DNA from: an uncultured Bacilli bacterium
GTDB taxonomy: Bacteria; Bacillota_I; Bacilli_A; RF39; UBA660
NCBI GenBank assembly: GCA_944331725.1
Contig: CALVJE010000035.1
Span: 1-9,287 of the forward strand
DNA length: 9,287 bases
Reading direction: 5' to 3'
Of the stretch, positions 1 through 5,258 are shown in pieces. Position 1 is the first letter of the stretch. The number at the start of each line of letters is the position of its first letter. The notes beneath the pieces were generated by a model that was not told where the DNA came from, made no database searches, and worked only from the letters and a program-made list of their open reading frames with translations. The translations under genes were made by a program, and so were the position numbers.

Positions 1-8
1 GTTACTCT

Positions 9-46
9 ATCTATGAAGTAGGAATCCTTGGAGGTAACGACAAGGT
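9..46 (+). other. Possible IS200/IS605 (TnpB) right-end-like sequence
   Basis: The stretch GAAGTAGGAATC (15-26) is followed by a small hairpin with arms CCTTG (26-30) and CAAGG (41-45). From memory this layout resembles the right ends of some IS200/IS605 elements, where a GAAG..GGAATC block precedes a hairpin just after tnpB. No transposase coding sequence can be read in the 40 bases available, so this is a weak resemblance. It could equally be the 3' untranslated part of an unrelated transcript. Confidence 0.15.
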
Positions 47-47
47 A

Positions 48-71
48 AAAACAAACTTGTTTGTTTTATTT
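48..71 (+). terminator. Possible AT-rich terminator hairpin
   Basis: AAAACAAA (48-55) and TTTGTTTT (60-67) form an 8-bp stem around a CTTG loop, followed by the T-rich tail TTTATTT. It would end a + strand transcript entering from the left edge. The stem has only one G-C pair, so it is weak. It lies about 25 bases from the predicted - strand start at 96, similar to the spacing of the toxin terminator in the locus at 4868-5161. Confidence 0.3.
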
Positions 72-78
72 GTTCTAA

Positions 79-131
79 TATGTAAACTTCTTTTACATAT
101 TCATAATAGCATAAATGTTAAATTTATGAAA
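79..131 (-). repeat. Second copy of the antitoxin promoter and 5' RNA block
   Basis: Read on the - strand, this 53-base block matches 4814-4866 (+) at 44 of 53 positions without gaps. The match covers the -35, the 17-bp spacer, the extended -10 and the first ~20 transcribed bases. Both copies keep the pattern TGT-n-AAAGAA-n-TTT-n-CA just after the predicted start. In this copy that segment forms a perfect 6-bp hairpin (TGTAAA/TTTACA, 81-86 and 92-97). Confidence 0.7.
103..131 (-). promoter_or_regulatory. Predicted sigma-A type promoter, - strand
   Basis: On the - strand, TTTCAT (131-126) lies 17 bp before TATTAT (108-103), which carries an extended TGC immediately upstream. The predicted start is the G at about 96. 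The RNA would run left out of the window and no gene is visible for it. It is homologous to the promoter at 4814-4842, so it may drive a paralogous antisense RNA. Confidence 0.5.
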
Positions 132-140
132 ATTTATTTT

Positions 141-168
141 TTGACAAATTTTTGTGCAAGACAATAAT
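141..168 (+). promoter_or_regulatory. Predicted promoter of the rhomboid gene
   Basis: A perfect TTGACA (141-146) is followed after 16 bp by AATAAT (163-168, 5 of 6 matches). A start near 174 would give a 5' leader of about 58 bases before the ATG at 233. Confidence 0.45.
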
Positions 169-232
169 TTGCTTTTTAAATTGTTTATTTCTAATATAAA
201 ATATGTTAAAATATATATCGGAGGAGATTCCT

Positions 233-1381
233 ATGGAAGAACATATTATAAATATGGATGAGAAAAATACTCTAGCTATGAAACTTCTTCATTACTTTAT
301 TACTGAAAAAGGATATACACCTATAATATTACAAGGTGCTGATGATGAGATTTGGCTTGAAAATTTAGATGAAGATTATAAAGTAGTTAGATTAGTAATG
401 AGATATATACATAATAATGAACAATATAAATTTGATATTTTTAAGACTAATAGAATCTTAAGAAAAATAAAGAAAAAGACTTTATCATTTAAATTAAATA
501 CTCTAAGTATCTTTTTAGATCTTGGTGGTAGTGTAGATTTAGATGAATTTAAAACAGATAATATTACTGCAGTTGAAGTACACGAAGATTCTGATGTTAA
601 GAAAAATAAACTATTAAAATCTGTATTTCCTGATCTTTCTCGTAAGCTTAGATTTAGTGAAGAAGGAATAGATTTATTTGTTAAAGTTACTAACGATATA
701 AATGATCATAATAAAAAAGATCAAGAGAAAGTTGCAGATGTATTTTCTCCTAAGAAACCTATTATTACTTATGCTTTAATTATTATAAACTTATTTGTAT
801 TTTTATTTCCTATGTTTTATGGAAACTCTGATCAAATATATAATTTATTTGCATCATATGGACCTTTTGTTAAAATGGGAGACTATTACAGATTATTAAC
901 TGCAGCATTTTTACACGCTAATATTGCCCATCTTATTTTCAATATGTATGCTCTATGGATTATTGGTATGCAGTTAGAAAGCTTTATAGGTAGATGGAGA
1001 TATTTAGTAGTTTACCTATTTAGTGCTATAACAGGATCATTATTATCAGTAATTATTACACCTGATGCTGTTAGTGTAGGTGCAAGTGGTGCAATATTTG
1101 GTTTACTTGGAGCCTTACTATACTTTGGATATCATTATAGAGTTTATCTTGGTACCGTTATTAAAAGTCAAATAATTCCTTTAATAGTTATAAATCTTTT
1201 ATTAGGCTTTATGGTACCAGGCATTGATAATGCCGCTCATATAGGTGGATTAATTGGTGGAGCTTTAATAATGATAGGTGTAGGAGTTAAATATAAAAGT
1301 AGTAACTTTGAAAAAATTAATGGGCTTATTGTTAGTGCAATCTATTTAGGATTTTTAATCTATATGGCTTTCTTTATATAA
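233..1381 (+). CDS. gluP: Rhomboid family intramembrane serine protease, YqgP/GluP-like
   Basis: This is a membrane-embedded serine protease of 382 residues that cleaves transmembrane substrates. The catalytic pair is visible as GASG with Ser285 and as NAAH with His336, each inside a hydrophobic helix. The conserved HANIAH..N segment (His228, His233, Asn237) lies in an earlier helix. About 175 cytosolic residues come first and include a DDEIWLE motif, as in Bacillus subtilis YqgP (GluP), followed by some seven membrane segments from residue ~177 to the end. The C-terminal TPR domain of YqgP is missing, because the protein stops right after the last helix. I chose ATG 233 because GGAGGAG lies at 220-226. 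The in-frame ATG at 203 is upstream of that site, has no ribosome binding site of its own and would only add ten residues. The physiological substrate is unknown; YqgP itself acts in membrane protein quality control. Confidence 0.9.
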   Translation: MEEHIINMDEKNTLAMKLLHYFITEKGYTPIILQGADDEIWLENLDEDYKVVRLVMRYIHNNEQYKFDIFKTNRILRKIKKKTLSFKLNTLSIFLDLGGSVDLDEFKTDNITAVEVHEDSDVKKNKLLKSVFPDLSRKLRFSEEGIDLFVKVTNDINDHNKKDQEKVADVFSPKKPIITYALIIINLFVFLFPMFYGNSDQIYNLFASYGPFVKMGDYYRLLTAAFLHANIAHLIFNMYALWIIGMQLESFIGRWRYLVVYLFSAITGSLLSVIITPDAVSVGASGAIFGLLGALLYFGYHYRVYLGTVIKSQIIPLIVINLLLGFMVPGIDNAAHIGGLIGGALIMIGVGVKYKSSNFEKINGLIVSAIYLGFLIYMAFFI

Positions 1382-1392
1382 GCCTTTTTCTT
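1366..1392 (+). terminator. Weak terminator overlapping the rhomboid stop codon
   Basis: GGCTT (1366-1370) pairs with AAGCC (1380-1384), and TTTTTCTTT follows. The TAA stop (1379-1381) lies within the hairpin. The stem has only 5 bp, so termination is probably partial. No convincing separate priA promoter is visible in the following 65 bases, so readthrough may express priA. Confidence 0.45.
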
Positions 1393-1456
1393 TAAAATAT
1401 TTTACGAACTAAAGTTTTATTTTAAATATTAAATGAGTATAACCGGAGGTGATAAC

Positions 1457-3613
1457 TTGATAGTAGGTGTTTTAGTAGAGATAACTAATAAAAGTGTTGA
1501 TAGAGTTTTTGATTATCTAGTCCCTAAAAATTTAGAAGATAAAATAGAAATAGGTAAAAGAGTAAAAGTTCCTTTTGGTAATAGAATTTTAGTAGGTTTT
1601 ATTTTAGAAAAAGATAAAGAAAGTGATGTAAATAATTTAAAAGAAATAGAAGAAGTTTTAGATGAAGAAGTAATACTTACTAAAGAATTATTAGATTTAG
1701 GAGAATATTTACATAAAACAACCCTAGCTTCCTTAATAAGTTGTTATCAAGTAATGCTTCCTAAAGGTTATAAAGCTAGTATTAAAGGTAATGTTAATAA
1801 AAAATATAAGAAAGTTTATTATTTAAATGATTTTAATAAGAAATTAACTGATAAACAAAAAGAAGTTGTAGAATTGTTTAAAAATAAAGAAAAATTAAAT
1901 CGTGATGAGTTAAAAGATGTCTCTATATCTATTCTTAACACTTTAGTTAAAAATAATGTTTTAAAAGTTAGGGAAGAAGAAGTTTATAGATTAGGCTATG
2001 AAGAAAGTGATAAGAAAATAAAAAAATTAACTCCATTACAAGAAACCGCTGTTAATAATATTTTAAATACAGAAAATACAGTTTCTTTACTATATGGAGT
2101 TACTGGTAGTGGTAAGACCGAAGTATATATGGAACTTATTGATAAGTATTTAGAAAAAGGATTAAAAAGTATTGTTTTAGTACCAGAGATATCTTTAACT
2201 CCTCAGTTAATTAAACGTTTTGAAGAAAGATTTGGAAATAATATCGCTCTTTTACATAGTGCCTTATCAGATGGAGAGAAATATGATGAATATAGAAGAA
2301 TCGTAAAAGGAGAAGTAGATATTGTAATAGGTGCTAGAAGTGCAGTTTTCGCACCACTTAAAAATCTTGGTCTTATCATTATCGATGAATGTCATAGTGA
2401 TTCTTATAAACAAGATAATAATCCTAGATATAATGCTAAAGATATCGCTATTAAACGTGCAAAAGATAATAATGCAAAAGTAGTACTTGGTAGTGCAACA
2501 CCAATGTTAGAAGAATATGCTAGAGGGCTAAAAAATGTTTTTAATCTTGTAACATTAGACAAAAGAGTTAATGGTAAGGAACTACCTAAAGTAGAACTCA
2601 TTGATATGAATAAAGAAATAGATAAATCTAAAGGACATTTTTCGCTACCTTTAATAGATGAAATTAATAAAACTATAGAAAAAGGTGAACAAGTAATACT
2701 TCTATTAAATAGAAGAGGTTACTCATCATTTGTTACTTGTTCTAATTGTGGTGAATCTGTTAAATGTCCTAACTGCGATATAACTCTTACATATCATAAA
2801 AGTAGTAATATCTTAAGATGTCATTATTGTGGTTATGCTACTAAATATGAGGTTACTTGTCCTAAATGTCACGAGAAATCATTAAAAGATTTAGGAGTAG
2901 GAACTGAGAAAATAGAAGAAGAAATAAAAGATATTTTTCCTACTGCAAGAGTCCTTAGGATGGATGTTGATACTACTAGTAAGAAAGGTGCTCATAAAAA
3001 ACTGGTTGATACTTTTAGTGAGGGAGAAGCAGATATTCTACTTGGAACACAGATGGTTGCCAAAGGATTAGATTTTCCTAATGTTACTTTAGTAGGAGTA
3101 ATAAATGCTGATACTTCACTAATGCTTCCTGACTTTAGAAGTAGTGAGAAAACTTTTGATTTACTTAGTCAAGTAGCAGGTAGAGCAGGAAGAAGTGAAA
3201 AGTCTGGTAAGGTTATTTTTCAGACCTTTAACCCTGATAATTATGCTATTAAAAATGCTAAGAATAATGACTATGTAACTTTTTATAAAGAAGAAATGAA
3301 AAATAGAAAATTAATGAAATATCCACCTTACTATTATCTAGTATCTTTAAATATATCTAGTAAAGATAGTAATACTGCTTTAATAGAATCTAAAAAATGT
3401 GAGAAAGTATGTCATAAATATTTAGATAAAACTATTATTTTAGGACCAAGTCCTGCAACTATATTTAAAAAACAAAATATTTACTATTATCAGTTAATAT
3501 TAAAATATCAATATCAAGATAATATCTATGAAGTATTAGAAAAACTAGTAGAGCATTATGCTACTAATAATAAAGTTAATCTAGATGTTGACTTTAATCC
3601 TATCCATTTGTAG
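1457..3613 (+). CDS. priA: Primosomal protein N', replication restart helicase PriA
   Basis: PriA is the 3'-5' superfamily 2 DNA helicase that recognises stalled forks and reloads the replicative helicase. The product has 718 residues: an N-terminal DNA-binding part (EITNKSVDRVFDYLVP near the start), Walker A GVTGSGKT at 214-221, and the Walker B box DECH at 310-313 followed by SYKQ. Eight zinc-binding cysteines sit at 428, 431, 437, 440, 455, 458, 468 and 471. Later helicase motifs include GTQMVAKGLDFPNV and QVAGRAGR. The start is TTG 1457, with an excellent GGAGGTGAT at 1445-1453. The in-frame ATG at 1433 lies before that site and lacks its own. The box reads DECH where PriA usually has DEEH, and no tryptophan was seen in the whole protein. 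The neighbours (rhomboid, WG-repeat protein) do not suggest a replication operon. Confidence 0.96.
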   Translation: MIVGVLVEITNKSVDRVFDYLVPKNLEDKIEIGKRVKVPFGNRILVGFILEKDKESDVNNLKEIEEVLDEEVILTKELLDLGEYLHKTTLASLISCYQVMLPKGYKASIKGNVNKKYKKVYYLNDFNKKLTDKQKEVVELFKNKEKLNRDELKDVSISILNTLVKNNVLKVREEEVYRLGYEESDKKIKKLTPLQETAVNNILNTENTVSLLYGVTGSGKTEVYMELIDKYLEKGLKSIVLVPEISLTPQLIKRFEERFGNNIALLHSALSDGEKYDEYRRIVKGEVDIVIGARSAVFAPLKNLGLIIIDECHSDSYKQDNNPRYNAKDIAIKRAKDNNAKVVLGSATPMLEEYARGLKNVFNLVTLDKRVNGKELPKVELIDMNKEIDKSKGHFSLPLIDEINKTIEKGEQVILLLNRRGYSSFVTCSNCGESVKCPNCDITLTYHKSSNILRCHYCGYATKYEVTCPKCHEKSLKDLGVGTEKIEEEIKDIFPTARVLRMDVDTTSKKGAHKKLVDTFSEGEADILLGTQMVAKGLDFPNVTLVGVINADTSLMLPDFRSSEKTFDLLSQVAGRAGRSEKSGKVIFQTFNPDNYAIKNAKNNDYVTFYKEEMKNRKLMKYPPYYYLVSLNISSKDSNTALIESKKCEKVCHKYLDKTIILGPSPATIFKKQNIYYYQLILKYQYQDNIYEVLEKLVEHYATNNKVNLDVDFNPIHL

Positions 3614-3640
3614 AATAAAAATAAGAAAGAAGTGATAATG

Positions 3641-4759
3641 ATGAGTGAATTACCTAAGAAAATAGTTAGTATTAAAGGCATTAGAATAGCTTATTTAGGT
3701 GGATTAGTATTATACGAATACACATTAAATGAAGGGCAAGCTGATGAAGCTTCTATTTCTTTTAAAATACCAAAGTCTTCTAAACCAGGTGTATCTTTTG
3801 ATATTATTGATAATACTCGTGATTTTGTAAATGGTTTTAAAGTAGTACAAACTGCTGATAAAAAATTTGCTTATGTAAGAGAAAATGATAGAGCACTATT
3901 ACCATATAGGTACGATATTGCCACTGACTTTAATGAATATGGATATGCTATGGTTGGCAAAAATGGAAGCGTCTCTTGGATAGATAAAGAATTTAGATAT
4001 TTTAATGCTAAAGAAGAAAAATTTTTAAATGAAAAAGAAAATGACTCTGATATATTCAACGGTTACCTAAGTATTACTGATTTTAGTAAAGGAATTAACC
4101 CTTTATCTAGAGTATGTTATTTTGGAAATAATAATTTAGTTAGTTATTTTGGTATTGATGGTAAAATTAAAGAATTTTATAAATTCGATGGAGAAAATAT
4201 TAGAGAAGATTATCCAAATAAAACGTTTTCATATTATACTACAGGTTTTAATGATAAAGGATATGCTATTTCTAATAATGGTGAACATATTCTTCTATCT
4301 AGTGGCTATTATATATCTACAAAAGATCTAATAAGACTAAATGATGAAAAAGGATTTTTAGATCCAATAAATAATGAAATAGAAAAACTAGAACAAGAAT
4401 ATTCTAAATTTTTAAAAGATGTATGCGAAAATACTACAACTATTGCAGATAATTTATTTAAAAGTGACAATCCTAATGGACAATATGATATAGGTAGTAT
4501 AGAACTAAAACAAGAAGAACTTATCTCTATATATGGTAAAGCTGTTTATGAACGAGCTTTAACTGATAATACTTTTGCTTATTTGATTATTAATAGAGAA
4601 ATTATTTCAGAAATAATAGATTTAAGATTATTAAAAAATTTACTTCGTGAAAAAAGAATAGGTTCATATATAGATGGTAAAGAAAATATCTTTTATTATA
4701 ATGATTATAAACTTGGTAAGGCTAAAAAGTTACATAAGATAGGAAAGTCAAATATTTAA
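3641..4759 (+). CDS. WG-repeat-like protein of unknown function
   Basis: The product has 372 residues. Roughly residues 45-240 contain several spaced segments of the WG-repeat (beta-propeller-like) type, for example YDIATDFNEYGYAMVGKNG followed by a SVSWIDKEF strand pair, and later TTGFNDKGYAISNNGEHILL. The remaining ~130 residues are charged and probably helical, including EIEKLEQEYSKFLKD. No signal peptide or membrane segment is visible, so a cytoplasmic location is likely. The start is placed at ATG 3641 because AAAGAAGTGAT (3626-3636) is a near match to the full ribosome-binding consensus; ATG 3638 and GTG 3632 are in-frame alternatives. It begins 27 bases after priA, so the two are probably cotranscribed. 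The function cannot be stated. No terminator of its own is visible, and readthrough would stop at the hairpin at 4928-4959. Confidence 0.7.
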   Translation: MSELPKKIVSIKGIRIAYLGGLVLYEYTLNEGQADEASISFKIPKSSKPGVSFDIIDNTRDFVNGFKVVQTADKKFAYVRENDRALLPYRYDIATDFNEYGYAMVGKNGSVSWIDKEFRYFNAKEEKFLNEKENDSDIFNGYLSITDFSKGINPLSRVCYFGNNNLVSYFGIDGKIKEFYKFDGENIREDYPNKTFSYYTTGFNDKGYAISNNGEHILLSSGYYISTKDLIRLNDEKGFLDPINNEIEKLEQEYSKFLKDVCENTTTIADNLFKSDNPNGQYDIGSIELKQEELISIYGKAVYERALTDNTFAYLIINREIISEIIDLRLLKNLLREKRIGSYIDGKENIFYYNDYKLGKAKKLHKIGKSNI

Positions 4760-4813
4760 TAATTTTAAAGTATTGTTATTTATATTATAATATAAAAGTA
4801 ATAAGATAGATAC

Positions 4814-4842
4814 TTGCATAAACATAACATTTATGATATTAT
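4814..4842 (+). promoter_or_regulatory. Predicted promoter of the antisense RNA
   Basis: TTGCAT (4814-4819), a 17-bp spacer and TATTAT (4837-4842) preceded by TGA make a strong extended -10 promoter. The predicted start is G4849. An inverted repeat CATAAA-N7-TTTATG (4817-4835) fills the spacer and recurs in the left-edge copy (110-128). On the opposite strand a TTGACA (4854-4849) with a poor -10 also exists. Confidence 0.65.
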
Positions 4843-4866
4843 GTATTTGTCAAAGAAATTTGCATA
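4814..4866 (+). repeat. Antitoxin promoter block with a second copy at 79-131
   Basis: This 53-base block matches the - strand of 79-131 at 44 of 53 positions. The identical parts are concentrated in the spacer, the -10 hexamer and the first transcribed bases. Confidence 0.7.
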
Positions 4867-4870
4867 AATT

Positions 4871-4911
4871 AAAAAAGAGAACATTCAATGTCGCATTGTT
4901 GAATGCTTCTC
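4871..4911 (-). terminator. Intrinsic terminator of the toxin mRNA
   Basis: On the - strand, GAGAA (4911-4907) and CATTCAA (4905-4899) pair with TTGAATG (4888-4882) and TTCTC (4881-4877), with a single bulged base at 4906. TTTTTT (4876-4871) follows directly. The 12 bp and T6 tail make a good Rho-independent terminator in the - direction only; on the + side the hairpin is not followed by T residues. Confidence 0.75.
4877..4890 (+). repeat. Inverted-repeat arm, mate of 5113-5126
   Basis: GAGAACATTCAATG here and GAGAACATTTAATG on the - strand at 5126-5113 agree at 13 of 14 positions. In the toxin mRNA this makes the 3' terminator arm complementary to the predicted 5' end (13 Watson-Crick pairs and one G-U). 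Confidence 0.7.
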
Positions 4912-4927
4912 CTGTAAAAAGGATTTT

Positions 4928-4970
4928 GCACCTAATTAAACAGTATGTTTGTTAGGTGCTTGCTTTTTGT
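4928..4970 (+). terminator. Intrinsic terminator of the antisense RNA
   Basis: GCACCTAA (4928-4935) pairs with TTAGGTGC (4952-4959), with inner AAAC/GTTT pairing (4938-4941, 4947-4950), then TTGCTTTTTGTTTT. The 8-bp outer stem and T-rich tail fit a + strand terminator. It can also stop readthrough from the WG-repeat gene. Confidence 0.75.
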
Positions 4971-4976
4971 TTTATA

Positions 4977-5069
4977 TTATATAAGTATTATTATTATCAC
5001 AAAAAGTAATACAATAAGTAAAATTATGATAAAAATCAATGATGATACTAAAAAATCTTTTTTACTCAT
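4977..5069 (-). CDS. 30-residue hydrophobic peptide, candidate type I toxin
   Basis: The peptide starts MSKKD and then has 25 residues that are all Ile, Leu, Val or Phe apart from a Ser-Ser pair at 9-10. It ends FVIIIILI, so it is one membrane helix with a positively charged, probably cytoplasmic N-terminus and no charged C-terminus. The ribosome binding site GGAGGTGAT (5082-5074) lies 8 bases before ATG 5069; the in-frame ATG at 5075 is too close to it. The stop is TAA. It has its own promoter and terminator and is opposed by a convergent antisense RNA, as type I toxins are. I do not recognise a known family: TxpA, BsrG and Fst all have charged C-termini. It could instead be a small regulatory or sporulation membrane protein. 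Confidence 0.75.
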   Translation of the reverse strand: MSKKDFLVSSLIFIIILLIVLLFVIIIILI

Positions 5070-5115
5070 ATGCATCACCTCCAAATATATATACTCGGAG
5101 ATAACGCCCAACCAT
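5062..5115 (-). other. Possible leader ORF overlapping the toxin start
   Basis: The - strand ATG at 5115 opens 17 codons (MVGRYLRVYIFGGDAYE) ending in TAA at 5064-5062. It overlaps the first codons of the toxin by 8 nt in another frame. It contains the toxin ribosome binding site and begins 12 nt from the predicted mRNA 5' end. The only ribosome-binding candidate is the weak GAGAA at the very 5' end. The layout resembles mok/hok translational coupling, but an ORF this short can arise by chance. Confidence 0.3.
5072..5107 (-). promoter_or_regulatory. Leader helix hiding the toxin ribosome binding site
   Basis: In the toxin mRNA, GCGUUAUCUCC (5107-5097) can pair over 11 uninterrupted positions, three of them G-U, with GGAGGUGAUGC (5082-5072) around a 14-nt AU-rich loop. 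The whole Shine-Dalgarno sequence is paired and the helix ends 2 nt before the toxin AUG. Sequestered ribosome binding sites are usual in type I toxin mRNAs. Confidence 0.6.
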
Positions 5116-5126
5116 TAAATGTTCTC
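5113..5126 (-). repeat. 5' end of toxin mRNA, fold-back arm
   Basis: GAGAACATTTAATG begins exactly at the predicted transcription start (G5126). It is complementary to the last stem arm of the mRNA terminator (4890-4877). It contains the AUG of the possible leader ORF at its 3' end. Confidence 0.65.
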
Positions 5127-5150
5127 ATATATATAGTATCATACTATAAT
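5122..5150 (+). promoter_or_regulatory. Possible + strand promoter toward sigK
   Basis: TTCTCA (5122-5127), 17 bp and a perfect TATAAT (5145-5150) would start an RNA near 5157, giving sigK a leader of about 100 nt. It lies back to back with the toxin promoter. Late sporulation genes normally use SigE or SigK promoters, which I could not convincingly place here. Confidence 0.4.
5132..5148. promoter_or_regulatory. 17-bp palindrome over two divergent -10 elements
   Basis: TATAGTAT-C-ATACTATA has perfect 8-bp arms. It covers the toxin -10 (5133-5138) and most of the + strand TATAAT (5145-5150). It could be an operator for a dimeric regulator, but two overlapping AT-rich -10 boxes can produce such symmetry by chance. 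Confidence 0.3.
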
Positions 5151-5161
5151 CTATATAACAA
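5133..5161 (-). promoter_or_regulatory. Predicted promoter of the toxin mRNA
   Basis: On the - strand, TTGTTA (5161-5156) and TACTAT (5138-5133) are 17 bp apart, with TGA just before the -10. The predicted start six bases on is G5126. The mRNA would be about 255 nt with a 57-nt leader, a usual size for type I toxin messages. Confidence 0.6.
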
Positions 5162-5202
5162 TAGAACAACTAATAATTTTAACTGGTAATTTATGGAAGT
5201 AA

Positions 5203-5230
5203 GGGACTTAGATATTCTAACTCTTTTTTT
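5203..5230 (+). terminator. Possible weak terminator or attenuator before sigK
   Basis: TTAGA (5208-5212) and TCTAA (5216-5220) form a 5-bp hairpin, extendable past a C-C mismatch by G-C and A-T pairs, then CTC and nine T residues. It would act on + strand RNA started near 5157. The stem is short, so the signal is weak. Confidence 0.25.
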
Positions 5231-5258
5231 TTGACATATTATTTATTAGGTGATATAA

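Larger units (their letters stand above)
4849..4970 (+). ncRNA. Candidate antitoxin RNA antisense to the toxin 3' UTR
   Basis: A transcript of about 120 nt is predicted from G4849 to the T-run after the hairpin at 4928-4959. It contains no credible ORF; the ATG at 4841 gives eight codons and lies before the start. The segment from about 4868 to 4970 is perfectly complementary to the 3' untranslated end of the toxin mRNA encoded on the other strand. It folds into a long hairpin at 4877-4911 and the terminator hairpin. Such 3'-overlapping convergent RNAs are known in the type I pairs txpA/ratA and bsrG/SR4 of Bacillus subtilis. Existence and ends are inferred from promoter and terminator only. 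Confidence 0.6.

Noticed and set aside
203..232. Longer rhomboid start at ATG 203
   Set aside because: The strong GGAGGAG at 220-226 lies downstream of it and directs initiation at ATG 233; the ATG at 203 has no ribosome binding site.
1433..1456. Longer PriA start at ATG 1433
   Set aside because: The best ribosome binding site (GGAGGTGAT, 1445-1453) lies inside this extension and points to TTG 1457, and the extra eight residues match nothing typical of PriA.
2404..2601. - strand ORF of 65 codons inside priA
   Set aside because: It is antisense to conserved helicase motifs, with no ribosome binding site or recognisable product.
3871..4331. Short ORFs on both strands inside the WG-repeat gene (3871-4059 -, 4149-4331 +)
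   Set aside because: They are out-of-frame shadows of a well-supported longer gene, with low-complexity sequence.
4849..4881. - strand promoter with TTGACA (4854-4849) pointing toward the WG-repeat gene
   Set aside because: The matching -10 is poor, while the opposite strand has a better extended -10 promoter conserved in the left-edge copy.
5212..5242. SigE-type promoter before sigK (ATATT at 5212-5216, CATATTAT at 5235-5242)
   Set aside because: The spacing of 18 bases is too long for a SigE promoter, and the start would fall in the ribosome binding site.
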